Shown piece after piece: positions 34,936 through 43,810 of a DNA stretch of 64,000 bases. The stretch covers positions 1 through 64,000 of the forward strand of contig NZ_AVPK01000003.1 in NCBI RefSeq assembly GCF_000768685.1. The letters are read 5' to 3'. Source of the stretch: Knoellia subterranea KCTC 19937 (GTDB taxonomy: Bacteria; Actinomycetota; Actinomycetes; Actinomycetales; Dermatophilaceae). The notes under the pieces were generated by a model that saw only the letters and a program-made list of their open reading frames with translations, ran no database searches and was not told the origin of the DNA. The translations under genes were made by a program, and so were the position numbers. The stretch's first letter is position 1. Each line of letters opens with the position of its first letter.

Positions 34936-35567
34936 CGCGCCACCTGCCCGTGCGTCGAACCGCGTCGGTCCGTGAGTCGCGAGGCCCCGAACGCAAGGGC
35001 GGCGACACCGACCCCCACGGCCGGCGCGATGCTCAGCGCCGTCTCGGACTCCGGCACGTCGTAGCCCTGGCGTGCGCTGTTGATCCGGACGAAGCCCTCG
35101 GCGATCTCGGCCCATGCGAGGCAGTGCGCTCGGCTCAGGCCCCCGGGGCGCGTCGAGCACGACCGGGGCAGTTCGATGGCGAGCCGGTCATCGACCGCAC
35201 GCCGCGCCTCGGGGGGGAGCGCGCGACCGGACCGGCCGGCATACCGGAGGAGGTCGTATCCGAGGTCGTGCTGCCGGCACGCGGCGACGAACTCCCCGGG
35301 CAGAGGGACGGGTGACGAGCAGTCGCCCGTCGGGTCGCCCAGCAGGCCGTCGGTCGTCGTGGGTTGGTAGCCGAAACGGCGCGAGAAGTCCTGCGGCACA
35401 GCGGAATCGGCGACCCCCGCTGGTTCGGAGGTAAGCGCCCGGACCGCCGACTCGGCGGCCGTGTCCGGGGTGGGTGAAGAGGAGGCGCTGGGCGCCAACG
35501 ACAGCCCCGCCGCACTGGCGAGACCGGCGACGGCGACCGTCCGGAGGGCTAGGTGTCTGGTCAACAT
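34932..35567 (-). CDS. Secreted phospholipase A2-like protein
   Basis: 211 residues: signal peptide (1 to about 30), then a prokaryotic PLA2 helical domain with catalytic pair CRQHDLGYD (His100-Asp101) and conserved cysteines (Cys83, Cys97 and two near 140-150), and a C-terminal hydrophobic segment that may anchor it. It would hydrolyse phospholipids outside the membrane, though activity is unproven. GAGGGTGG precedes the ATG. It is paired with the membrane hydrolase downstream and divergent from a two-component system. Confidence 0.85.
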   Translation of the reverse strand: MLTRHLALRTVAVAGLASAAGLSLAPSASSSPTPDTAAESAVRALTSEPAGVADSAVPQDFSRRFGYQPTTTDGLLGDPTGDCSSPVPLPGEFVAACRQHDLGYDLLRYAGRSGRALPPEARRAVDDRLAIELPRSCSTRPGGLSRAHCLAWAEIAEGFVRINSARQGYDVPESETALSIAPAVGVGVAALAFGASRLTDRRGSTHGQVAR

Positions 35568-35731
35568 GCGGCCACCCTCGAAGCCGGGAGCGCCCACGGT
35601 CGTCGCCCTCGGGAGCCGTTCCACGGGGGCACGTCGGGGCGACGGAGGCCGGCGGGTGATACCCCGGAGTGACCCCGGATTCACTCCGTCGTATGACGCC
35701 TCAGCGGGCCGTGCTGCCTAGGGTTGAGGGC

Positions 35732-36970
35732 ATGATCGGAGGCAGATTCGTGAGCGCCGCGGGGCGAGGAGTCGCCCGCGTCACGGGCCCAATGGGTCAG
35801 CTCACCTGGCGTGGCCTCCGCTGGGTCGGCTCTCACTCGGACGTCCTCGTGGCCCTGCTCGCCCTGCTCATGTTCATCATCGGCTGGGCGACGATGCCGG
35901 AGACGCACGACGTGCAGGTCTCCCTCATGCCCGTGCTGGCGCTCGCTCAGGCGGTCCCGCTGCTCCTGCTCCGCCGCGCGCCCGTCGTCGGCTGGGCGAT
36001 CGCCCTCGGCGTGTCCGTCTTGTGGTGGGCCGCCGTTCCCGCGCTCCCGGATTCACCGATGCCGTGGCCGGTGGTGCAGTTCCTCGTGCTGCTCGCGACC
36101 CTCATCGCGGTGGGCCTCTGGGGCCGCTGGGTGGAGATGCCACTCGTCATCGCAGTGACGGGCCTGATCCTCTATCTCCTCCTGCCGGGCGACCTCGAGG
36201 CCTGGGCCATCGGTCAGGCGCTGCTCATCGCCGTCGCGGTCCTCGTGCGGTGGCTCGTCCTGTCCCGGCGCCAGCTCGCGGTGCAGCAGGAGGAGGTCGA
36301 GAACGAGCGGGCCCGACGGGCGGTCGTGGAGGAACGCAGCCGCATCGCTCGCGAACTGCACGACGTCGTCGCGCACCACATGTCGATGATCGTCGTGCAG
36401 GCACAGAGCGCGCCCGTGCGCCATGGCCTCGACGACCCGGACGTGACCGCCGAGTTCGCCGCGATCGAGGGGTCGGCGCGCCAGGCTCTCACCGAGGTGC
36501 GTTCCGTGCTCGGTGTCCTCCGCGACGAGAACGGCCCGGTCGAGACCGCTCCCCAGCCCGATCTCGCGCAGCTTCCAGCGCTGGTCAAGTCCTCGAAAGC
36601 AGCGGGTATGCCGTTGACCTCCCGGGTGCGTCTCTCACCTTCGAAGGTCCCTCCGGGAACGGCACTCGTGCTCTATCGCGTGGCCCAGGAGTCGCTGGCC
36701 AACGCCGCCCGCCACGCGCCCGGCGCCGCCGTCGAACTCACCCTCGAGGAGGAAGCCGGATGGGCACGGCTCATGGTGCGCAACTCAGCCGCTCCGGCCG
36801 GGGCACACCCGGCGACGGGACACGACAACGGCGGCAACGGCATACGCGGAATGTCCGAAAGGGTTGCGGCCGTGGGCGGAACGTTCGAGGCATCGCCAGT
36901 CGGCGAGGGGTTCGTCGTCGTCGCGACAGTGCCGCTCGCGGGCCGTCCGCAGGTTGCGGGCCTAGGGTGA
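35732..36970 (+). CDS. Sensor histidine kinase, NarL/DesK type
   Basis: 412 residues. About five to six membrane helices in residues 38-175 act as sensor without a large extracellular loop. Then a HisKA_3 box with His210 (RIARELHDVVAHHMSMIVVQAQ) and a HATPase_c domain with NGIRGMSERVAAVGG. It phosphorylates the response regulator encoded 4 bp downstream; the signal is unknown. TAGGGT lies 7 nt before the ATG; GAGGG is also present, so both leaderless and SD-type starts are possible. Confidence 0.93.
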   Translation: MIGGRFVSAAGRGVARVTGPMGQLTWRGLRWVGSHSDVLVALLALLMFIIGWATMPETHDVQVSLMPVLALAQAVPLLLLRRAPVVGWAIALGVSVLWWAAVPALPDSPMPWPVVQFLVLLATLIAVGLWGRWVEMPLVIAVTGLILYLLLPGDLEAWAIGQALLIAVAVLVRWLVLSRRQLAVQQEEVENERARRAVVEERSRIARELHDVVAHHMSMIVVQAQSAPVRHGLDDPDVTAEFAAIEGSARQALTEVRSVLGVLRDENGPVETAPQPDLAQLPALVKSSKAAGMPLTSRVRLSPSKVPPGTALVLYRVAQESLANAARHAPGAAVELTLEEEAGWARLMVRNSAAPAGAHPATGHDNGGNGIRGMSERVAAVGGTFEASPVGEGFVVVATVPLAGRPQVAGLG

Positions 36971-36974
36971 CGTC

Positions 36975-37634
36975 ATGATCACGGTGGTCATCGTCGACGA
37001 CCAGGCCATGGTGCGACAGGGGCTCGGGGCGCTGCTCAACGCGCAGCCCGACCTCCAGGTCGTCGGTGAGGCGGCCGACGGTGCGGAGGCTGTGCGGGAA
37101 GTGGCCCGCTTGCGTCCCGATGTGGTCCTCATGGACGTCCGTATGCCGGAGGTCAACGGTCTCGACGCCGCCGCCACCATCCTGGGGTCGCCGAGCCCTG
37201 ACCGGCCACACGTGTTGATGCTGACGACGTTCGATGTGGACGACTACGTCTATGAAGCGCTGCGCATCGGGGCCAGCGGGTTCATGCTCAAGGATGCTCC
37301 GGCGGACGAGTTGGCGCGCGCGGTTCGTGTTGTGGCACAGGGAGATTCGCTGCTCGCTCCGTCGGTGACCAAGCGGCTCATCGCCGAGGTGACGCGCAAC
37401 CGTTCGGGAGTTCCCAAGGAGTCGGCGGCGCTGCGGGAGTTGACGCCGCGCGAACTCGAGGTGCTCGAACTCATCGCCCGCGGGCTGTCCAACACGGAGA
37501 TCGCGACGCGGCTGTTCGTGGCCGAGCAGACGGTGAAGACCCACGTCTCGCGGGTGCTGACCAAGCTGGGACTGCGGGACCGCGCGCAGGCCGTCGTCTT
37601 CGCCTACGAGCACGGCGTCGTGACCGCGGGATGA
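36975..37634 (+). CDS. NarL/FixJ-type response regulator
   Basis: 219 residues: receiver domain with Asp8-Asp9, phosphoacceptor Asp54 (VVLMDVRMP) and Lys near 105, then a LuxR HTH (about 150-210, LTPRELEVLELIARGLSNTEIATRLFVAEQTVKTHVSRVLTKL). Partner of the kinase just upstream. A TAGGGT box, overlapping the kinase stop, lies 6 nt before the ATG, so it may also be expressed alone. Confidence 0.95.
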   Translation: MITVVIVDDQAMVRQGLGALLNAQPDLQVVGEAADGAEAVREVARLRPDVVLMDVRMPEVNGLDAAATILGSPSPDRPHVLMLTTFDVDDYVYEALRIGASGFMLKDAPADELARAVRVVAQGDSLLAPSVTKRLIAEVTRNRSGVPKESAALRELTPRELEVLELIARGLSNTEIATRLFVAEQTVKTHVSRVLTKLGLRDRAQAVVFAYEHGVVTAG

Positions 37635-37656
37635 TGGATGCGATGGAGGTGAGGTG

Positions 37657-38367
37657 ATGGACTGTTGCTCAGGGCCGAGTGGCGCGTCGGGACGTGACCC
37701 GGGGCGCGAATCCGGACGCGAACCGAAGGGCTACGACGAGTTCTTCTCACAGGGTTTCTCGCGATCGAGTGCGCGCCGCTACGACCGACGCGGACTGGCG
37801 CGTCTCGCCGGCCGGGTCGTCGACTTCCTCGAATCACGCGGGATCCGCGACGCGACCGTCCTCGAGGTCGGCGGTGGCATCGGCGACCTGCACGTCGAGT
37901 TGCTGCGTCGCGGTGCTGCGACGGCCACGAACCTCGAGATGTCCACCAGCTATGACGCGGACGCGCGTGCCCTGCTCGAGCGCCATGACCTCGTCGGGCG
38001 CGTCGACCGTCGGATGGTGGACATCGCCCTCGACCCGGAAGTCGTGGCACCGGCGGACGTCGTGGTCCTCAACCGGGTGGTGTGCTGCTACCCGGACTAC
38101 GAGACCCTGCTCACCGCGGCGGGGGAGCGCGCTGGGTCCCTGCTCGCGTTCAGCCACCCGACTGACTCCGCGCTCAACCGCATGGTGACCCGCCTGGAGA
38201 ACGCGTGGTTCGCGCTGCGGCATCAGGAGTTCCGTACCTATGCCCACGATCCCGAGGCCATGGTCGCCGTGGTCGAGGCGACCGGTCTGCGTGAGGTCGC
38301 ACGTCATCGCGGATTCGTCTGGAGCTTCGTCGGGTTCGAGCGGCCGGCCCATCCGGCTGGGAGCTGA
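37657..38367 (+). CDS. Class I SAM-dependent methyltransferase
   Basis: 236 residues. A flexible Arg/Gly-rich N-terminus starting MDCCSGPSG is followed by GYDEFFSQGFSRSSARRYDRRGL, SAM motif I VLEVGGGIGDLHVELL near 65, the acidic ribose-binding region NLEMSTSYDADARAL, and VVLNRVVCCYPDYETLL. The substrate is unknown. GGAGGTGAGG upstream favours ATG 37657 over the GTG at 37654. Same strand as the two-component system and close enough to be cotranscribed. Confidence 0.85.
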   Translation: MDCCSGPSGASGRDPGRESGREPKGYDEFFSQGFSRSSARRYDRRGLARLAGRVVDFLESRGIRDATVLEVGGGIGDLHVELLRRGAATATNLEMSTSYDADARALLERHDLVGRVDRRMVDIALDPEVVAPADVVVLNRVVCCYPDYETLLTAAGERAGSLLAFSHPTDSALNRMVTRLENAWFALRHQEFRTYAHDPEAMVAVVEATGLREVARHRGFVWSFVGFERPAHPAGS

Positions 38368-38384
38368 CCGCCCAAGGTGACCGG

Positions 38385-39809
38385 TCAGACGTCGCGGTGC
38401 GCGAGGTTCTCCTTCTGCACACGGTTGAGACCGACATACAGAAGCCAGACCGGAGCGACCCACGTCGCGATGACGAACATGCCGGACGTGGGGAAATGCG
38501 TTGCGCCCCAGACGATTCCGCCGATGAGGAGGGTGCTGAGGAGGGCCGGGAACGAGTACCACATGAGCACCGTCTGCGGTGACGGCACGGGGCTGAACTG
38601 TGACGTCGGCGGGCGGCCCCGATAGGCGGCAAGGAGGGTGCTCCCGCAGAGCAGCAGCGAGGAGATGACGAGCCACGGGAGGACGTCGGGCAGGCCTGCG
38701 CCGGCCGCGCGGCCCGACAGGGTGCCGACCACGGCCGTGACCACCAGGTGGTTCGCGGCGGGCACGACGAGATGGGCGAGGGCGGCGCGAACCGGCGGCA
38801 AACCGAAGAGTGCCGGCGTGCCCATCGTGTCGGCTTCGAGCCGCAGTCCCTCGGACAGGGCACTGAAGCCGGCGAAGCTCACCGCGCCCGCCAGCAACCC
38901 GACCATCGGTGGGACGGCCGAACTCCCCAGCGTGGCACCCAGTGCGCCGGCAGCTGCAGCCGTGAGGAGCACGCCCACGACACCTGACGTCGGCGTGCGC
39001 CGGAGGCCCAGGAGGTCCCGCGCGACGATCGTGGCCACCGGTCCGCGATGCCGCAGCCGAGCGCTGCGGGCCCTCGTGATGGGTCGGGCCGCTTCGAGGC
39101 GCACGGCTCGCAGGTCTCCCGCCTGGACTCCACCGAGGATGCGCCCGGACCGGGCGGCCTGCGTGCGGAGCTCGGTCAGTCCGAGCCGCTCCACCTCCCG
39201 CCTCGTGTGTATGAGGCCACGTGAGGGCGTGGCCTCATCCACACGAGGCATGGTGGGAGGCAGGGGAGGGGAGAGCCGGGATTGACCGAGGAGCCAGGCA
39301 GCCCCGGCCAGCAGGCCGACGATCAGACCGCCCACGACGGCCACGGGGACGACCCAGGCGCCCGAGACCTGCGCACCCCAGAGCGACGTCCCCACCAGCA
39401 GCCCCGCGAGTCCGCCGGCAAACAACACCGCAAACAGGGAGTATCCGAACCACGGCCGCAGCGCCGCCCACCTGCTCACGGACGAGCTGACGACGAGGTC
39501 GACCCACGGCACCGGCGCCACGACCGGACCGCGGACCCGGCCGGCCTCACGCGCCACTAGCACCAGAGCCGCGACGACCAGCGCGCCGATGAGCATCGCC
39601 CACGGCGAGGTCAGTCCGGCGGCCATGCCAGCGCGATCGCCGGCAACGAGCAGGGCCCGCAGGACCGGGAAGCCGTAGAGGCCGACGACGATGAGGGTGA
39701 CGTACGCGGCATACGCAACGTCCTTGCGGGCCGAGTCGCCGCGGGAGCCGTGCAGGACGTGGCGGGCGTCCTCGAGCCGGTCGACCGCGTCGTCGGTGTC
39801 CGGGTGCAT
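38385..39809 (-). CDS. ABC transporter membrane component, unknown substrate
   Basis: 474 residues with about ten to twelve hydrophobic helices in two blocks, separated by a basic cytoplasmic stretch of about 90 residues. It follows an ATPase gene by 2 bp, so it is the likely permease half. The cytoplasmic linker includes PRVDEATPSRGLIHTRREV, coded exactly by a 50-bp palindromic element (39200-39249), which looks inserted in frame. The substrate is unknown. Confidence 0.78.
   Translation of the reverse strand: MHPDTDDAVDRLEDARHVLHGSRGDSARKDVAYAAYVTLIVVGLYGFPVLRALLVAGDRAGMAAGLTSPWAMLIGALVVAALVLVAREAGRVRGPVVAPVPWVDLVVSSSVSRWAALRPWFGYSLFAVLFAGGLAGLLVGTSLWGAQVSGAWVVPVAVVGGLIVGLLAGAAWLLGQSRLSPPLPPTMPRVDEATPSRGLIHTRREVERLGLTELRTQAARSGRILGGVQAGDLRAVRLEAARPITRARSARLRHRGPVATIVARDLLGLRRTPTSGVVGVLLTAAAAGALGATLGSSAVPPMVGLLAGAVSFAGFSALSEGLRLEADTMGTPALFGLPPVRAALAHLVVPAANHLVVTAVVGTLSGRAAGAGLPDVLPWLVISSLLLCGSTLLAAYRGRPPTSQFSPVPSPQTVLMWYSFPALLSTLLIGGIVWGATHFPTSGMFVIATWVAPVWLLYVGLNRVQKENLAHRDV
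39200..39249. repeat. Long inverted repeat, CCTTGTGTG family, copy 3, inside a coding sequence
   Basis: 22-bp arms with one mismatch and loop TGAGGG, almost identical to the copy at 27665. It lies within the membrane-protein gene at 38385-39809 and is read in frame as part of a cytoplasmic loop. A 50-bp insert would by itself shift the frame by two, so neighbouring bases must have adjusted. Confidence 0.92.
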
Positions 39810-39811
39810 GG

Positions 39812-40459
39812 TCAGGCCTCGGCGGCGACGAGATCGACCACGTGGTCCTCGGGTCCGCCGGTGAGCCGCTCGGTGATGAGCGGGTCGTGGCACGCGAGGA
39901 CAACCGTTGTGCCGGCGTCCCGCCGCGCCGCGACGAGGTCGGCAACGAGAGCGCGCTTCTCGGTGTCGAGGCGCTGCTCGGGTTCGTCGAGCACGAGCAC
40001 GGTCGACGGCCGGAAGAGGGTGAGAGCGAGGCGGAAGAGCTGGGTCTGTCCCGAGGACAGTTCGTGGGGGAAGCGGCCCGCGAGAGCACCGATACCCAAC
40101 GCATCGAGGGAGTCGGCGACCCGCTCGTCCCCGGTGTCGGCGTTGCCGCCCCAGGTCGCGTCGATGAGGACCAGATGGTCGCGCAGGGTGAGGTCGCGGT
40201 AGGTCGCGGGCGGGCCCATGAGAGCGGCGACCGCTTCGCGCACGACAGGGTCGCGCTCGTCGGCGACCCGATCGTCAAGGTGGACGGTGCCCGTCGAGGG
40301 CGGGAGCGTGCCCGTGAGGATCCGCAGCAACGTCGTCTTGCCCGATCCGTTCGGGCCGCGCAGCACGAGGCAGGATCCGCTCGGGGCGGTGACGGACACG
40401 GGCGCGAGCAGCGTCGCCGGACCGATCACCTTCGAGACGTCGACGGCGCGCAACTCCAT
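39812..40459 (-). CDS. ABC transporter ATP-binding protein
   Basis: 215 residues: Walker A GPNGSGKTT near 36-44, Q-loop region, signature ELSSGQTQL (variant of LSGGQ), Walker B VLVLDEPEQRLD and H-loop ACHDPL. Similar in size to CcmA-like exporter ATPases. It works with the membrane protein encoded next. TACCGT lies 7 nt before the ATG and no ribosome site is visible, so it is probably leaderless. Confidence 0.9.
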   Translation of the reverse strand: MELRAVDVSKVIGPATLLAPVSVTAPSGSCLVLRGPNGSGKTTLLRILTGTLPPSTGTVHLDDRVADERDPVVREAVAALMGPPATYRDLTLRDHLVLIDATWGGNADTGDERVADSLDALGIGALAGRFPHELSSGQTQLFRLALTLFRPSTVLVLDEPEQRLDTEKRALVADLVAARRDAGTTVVLACHDPLITERLTGGPEDHVVDLVAAEA

Positions 40460-40487
40460 GGGTCGCACGGTACAGAGCGCCACTCCA

Positions 40488-40564
40488 CCGGAGGGAAGAT
40501 GCGGGGTCCGGAGGGCTATGAAGCCTCCCTGTCCCGCAGCTTCCCTCATGGGGAGCAAAAGTTG
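40488..40564 (+). repeat. ~80-bp intergenic repeat with central hairpin, copy 2 of 3
   Basis: Same start (CCGGAGGGAA) and same tail (CATGGGGAGCAAAAGTTG) as the copies at 191 and 48129, with a more diverged middle. It sits between the divergent ABC ATPase and dnaX genes. Confidence 0.78.
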
Positions 40565-40635
40565 AGGTGAGCGGTATCCACAGGGGTGACCACGCGGCAT
40601 ACCGGCTGTCGTTCGCGACGGCTAGGTTGGTCGCC

Positions 40636-42969
40636 GTGAGCACCGCCCTCTATCGCCGCTACCGCCCCGAGACGTTCGCCGACGTCATCGGGCAGGAGCA
40701 CGTGACCGAGCCGCTCATGCAGGCGCTGCGCACGGGGCGGGTCAACCACGCCTATCTCTTCAGCGGCCCCCGCGGGTGCGGCAAGACGACGAGCGCCCGC
40801 ATCCTCGCGCGCTGCCTCAACTGCGAGCAGGGCCCGACGCCGACCCCGTGTGGTGAGTGCGACTCGTGCGTAGCGCTCGCGCGCGGTGGCCCCGGCACGG
40901 TCGACGTCATCGAGATCGACGCGGCGAGCCACGGCGGCGTCGACGACGCGCGTGACCTGCGCGAGCGGGCGTCCTACGGGCCGGCGCAGAGCCGCTACAA
41001 GATCTACATCATCGACGAGGCGCACATGGTGACGCCGCAGGGCTTCAACGCGCTGCTCAAGATCGTCGAGGAGCCGCCGGAGCACGTGAAGTTCGTCTTC
41101 GCGACGACCGAGCCCGAGAAGGTCATCGGTACCATTCGCTCGCGCACGCACCACTACCCCTTCCGGCTCGTGCCGCCGGGTCAACTGACCGACTACATGG
41201 AGCGGTTGTGCGCCGCCGAGGGCGTGTCGGTGGCGCCGGGAGTGCTGTCGTTCGTCGTCCGTGCCGGTGGCGGATCGGTGCGTGACTCCCTGTCGGTGCT
41301 CGACCAGCTCATCGCGGGGTCCGGCGACGAAGGGCTCACCTATGAGTCTGCCGCGGCGCTGCTCGGCTTCACCGACGGCGAGCTGTTGGACGCGGCGATC
41401 GACGCCTTCGGAGCCGGTGACGGGGCAGGGGCGTTCAGCGCGATCGAGCGGGTCATCGAAACCGGACTCGACCCGCGCCGCTTCATCGAGGACCTCCTCG
41501 AGCGACTGCGTGATCTCATCGTCGTCGCCGCGGTGCCCGACGGGGCGTCGGCCGTGCTGCGCGCGCTGCCACCGGACCAGCTCGAACGCATGCGCCAGCA
41601 GGCTGCGGCCTTCGGCGGTGGTGCACTCTCCCGCGCGGCCGACGTCGTCAACGCGGGTCTGTCCGAGATGACCGGCGCGACGGCGCCACGGCTCCAGCTC
41701 GAACTCATCGCGGCCCGCCTCCTCCTTCCGGCCGCCGCCGGAGAGACGGGGTATGCCGCTCGCCTGGACCGTCTCGAACGTCGCCTCGACGTCGGCGGAG
41801 TTCCCACGGGGGCTGCCGCGCCGCCTGCACTGTCCGTTCGGCCCGCCGCCGCTCCGGCTCAGCCCACCCCACAGGTCGCTCCGGCCCAGCCGGCCGCTCC
41901 GGCTCACCCGGTTGCCCCCGCGGTCCAGGCCTCGACCGAGCCCGACCGGCGGCCACCGGTCCAGACCGTGCCGGCAGCTGTGCCGACGCCGTCGACCGTG
42001 GACCACTCGGAGGAGCCGCCAGAGCCGGACGAGCCCGAGTTCCTCGAGCCCCAGCCACCACGGACTGCCCCAGCTCCGAGCCCGGCGTCCGCCCCGGTGC
42101 AGAAGCCGCCGACGGCCGGCCCCGGCAGTGCCCCGTCGATCGACCATGGTTCACCGGCTCAGGTGCAGGGCCACGTCCAGACCCACGCTCAGGCTCCGGT
42201 GCCAACCCCTGCCGACCAGCCTCCAGCACGTCCCGGAGGCATGGACACGGCGGCGATCCGGCGGTCGTGGCCCGACGTCCTCGCCAAGGTCTTCGAGCTG
42301 CGCCGCACGACGTGGACCTTCGTGTCCGAACACGCGCAGGTCATGGACTTCGACGGCGAGCGGCTGCTTCTGGGCATCTCGACGACGGGTCTGACCAACA
42401 CGTTCCGCCGCGGCCCGCACGCGACCTATGTCCAGCAGGCGCTCATCGACGTCCTCGGCATCGACACCCGGGTCGAAGGAGTGCCGGCCGACGGTTCGGC
42501 CCTCGCCGACGGGCAGGGCGTCGCCACGATCGATCCCAGCCGTCTGGCCGCCCCCGCACCCCAGCAGTCCGAGCCGGCCCCGCAGGCGCAGCCCTCGGCC
42601 AAGGCCCGCGCGGAAGCGCACGGTGCCGCAGCCGCCCAGGCCGCAGCGGCAGGTGGGCCGACACACGAAGGCGAGCGGCCGGCATACGCGCAGGATCAGC
42701 CACCGTCGACGCAGGCCGACTGGGGCACCGGTCCGGCCGACGGCGCGAGTGCGCCGGCCTGGGCGACGGCGCAGGTGGACGAGCCGGTGAGCCCGTTCGC
42801 GCGTGCCAAGGAGGTCGTCGCCGCCGAACCCGACCCGGATGAGACGCCCGTCGCCGACGACTCCGCCATCAGCGAGGATGACGAGGACATCGAAGGCCTG
42901 GGCGAGGTCGGTGTGCCCGTCGTGGAACGCATCCTCGGCGGCCGGGTCATCCACGAAGAGGACGCGTGA
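40636..42969 (+). CDS. dnaX: DNA polymerase III subunits gamma and tau
   Basis: 777 residues. AAA+ clamp-loader core: Walker A GPRGCGKT at 44-51, zinc module Cys63/72/75/78, Walker B YIIDEAHM, SRC-like motif TIRSRTHHYPF. A long Pro/Ala-rich linker (about 400-530) leads to a C-terminal domain (about 535-630) that would contact the polymerase, then a second disordered region. It loads the sliding clamp at the replication fork. The GTG has no Shine-Dalgarno site and lies 7 nt after TAGGTT. I saw no clear slippery site for making gamma. Confidence 0.95.
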   Translation: MSTALYRRYRPETFADVIGQEHVTEPLMQALRTGRVNHAYLFSGPRGCGKTTSARILARCLNCEQGPTPTPCGECDSCVALARGGPGTVDVIEIDAASHGGVDDARDLRERASYGPAQSRYKIYIIDEAHMVTPQGFNALLKIVEEPPEHVKFVFATTEPEKVIGTIRSRTHHYPFRLVPPGQLTDYMERLCAAEGVSVAPGVLSFVVRAGGGSVRDSLSVLDQLIAGSGDEGLTYESAAALLGFTDGELLDAAIDAFGAGDGAGAFSAIERVIETGLDPRRFIEDLLERLRDLIVVAAVPDGASAVLRALPPDQLERMRQQAAAFGGGALSRAADVVNAGLSEMTGATAPRLQLELIAARLLLPAAAGETGYAARLDRLERRLDVGGVPTGAAAPPALSVRPAAAPAQPTPQVAPAQPAAPAHPVAPAVQASTEPDRRPPVQTVPAAVPTPSTVDHSEEPPEPDEPEFLEPQPPRTAPAPSPASAPVQKPPTAGPGSAPSIDHGSPAQVQGHVQTHAQAPVPTPADQPPARPGGMDTAAIRRSWPDVLAKVFELRRTTWTFVSEHAQVMDFDGERLLLGISTTGLTNTFRRGPHATYVQQALIDVLGIDTRVEGVPADGSALADGQGVATIDPSRLAAPAPQQSEPAPQAQPSAKARAEAHGAAAAQAAAAGGPTHEGERPAYAQDQPPSTQADWGTGPADGASAPAWATAQVDEPVSPFARAKEVVAAEPDPDETPVADDSAISEDDEDIEGLGEVGVPVVERILGGRVIHEEDA

Positions 42970-43649
42970 GCACGTACTACTGGGTCAGTCGCACGGCAGT
43001 CATGTCGCTCGCACACGCCATCTGGCGGCCCACGATCCGCGGCAAGGACAACGTGCCGCGCGAAGGCGGCGTGCTGCTCGCCAGCAACCACCTGTCGTTC
43101 ATCGACTCGTTCGCCATCCCGGTCGCCGCTCCACGCAAGGTGTCGTTCCTCGCCAAGGCCGAGTACTTCACCGGCACCGGCGTGAAGGGGCGTTTCGTGC
43201 GCGGCTTCATGGAGGCCGGCGACGCGATCCCCGTCGACCGCGACAGCAGCAGCAATGCCAAGGACTCGCTCGATCTCGCGCTCGAGGTGCTGCGCGCCGG
43301 CAAGGCGTTCGGGATCTATCCCGAGGGCACCCGCTCGCGCGACGGCCGGCTCTATCGCGGCCGGACGGGTGTGGCGTTCCTCGCGCTCACGGCCGGCGTC
43401 CCCGTCGTTCCCGTGGGGCTCATCGGCACCGACAAGGTGCAGCCGGTGGGTGCTCGCGGGCTGCGGATGGCTGACGTCACCGTGTCGTTCGGGTCACCGA
43501 TTCACCCGTCCGCGTATGCCGGTCAGCCGGCCGGGCGTGCCCGCCGACGGCTCACCGACGACGTCATGGATGCCATCGCCGCCCTGAGCGGACAGGAGCG
43601 GGCCGACGCGTACAACGAGCGCCCCGCCTCGGACGACCCCGACGACTGA
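42966..43649 (+). CDS. plsC: 1-acyl-sn-glycerol-3-phosphate acyltransferase (PlsC family)
   Basis: 227 residues: catalytic NHLSFID (His42, Asp47), AKAEYF segment, phosphate-binding EGTRSRDGRLYRGRTG and the later PVVPVGLIGT. It esterifies lysophosphatidate at the membrane. GTG start overlaps the dnaX stop by 4 bp. In most actinobacteria the ybaB gene stands between dnaX and recR; here plsC takes this place. Confidence 0.92.
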   Translation: MSTYYWVSRTAVMSLAHAIWRPTIRGKDNVPREGGVLLASNHLSFIDSFAIPVAAPRKVSFLAKAEYFTGTGVKGRFVRGFMEAGDAIPVDRDSSSNAKDSLDLALEVLRAGKAFGIYPEGTRSRDGRLYRGRTGVAFLALTAGVPVVPVGLIGTDKVQPVGARGLRMADVTVSFGSPIHPSAYAGQPAGRARRRLTDDVMDAIAALSGQERADAYNERPASDDPDD

Positions 43650-43668
43650 TCCGACCGGCGACACGTCC

Positions 43669-43732
43669 AGACGACCACTTCTGCGCGAGGCGACCACCTC
43701 GAGCTGGTCGCCTCGCGCACAAGTGGTCGTCT
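43669..43732. repeat. Inverted repeat, CGACCA family, copy 2
   Basis: 28-bp arms with one mismatch and an 8-nt loop (CCTCGAGC). Related to 21032-21089 by two CGACCA words per arm and the shared spacing. It lies between plsC and recR, so it may end plsC transcription. Confidence 0.93.
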
Positions 43733-43810
43733 CGCGGCGGCAGCCGAGGACACGGTGCCGAGAAGGCCGCGCCCGGTCCTGGAGTCGGCCCCGTGGCCTA
43801 GGCTCAAGGT

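Noticed and set aside
40636-42969. Programmed frameshift in dnaX producing gamma
   Set aside because: No A-rich or other slippery heptamer followed by a hairpin is visible after the ATPase region.
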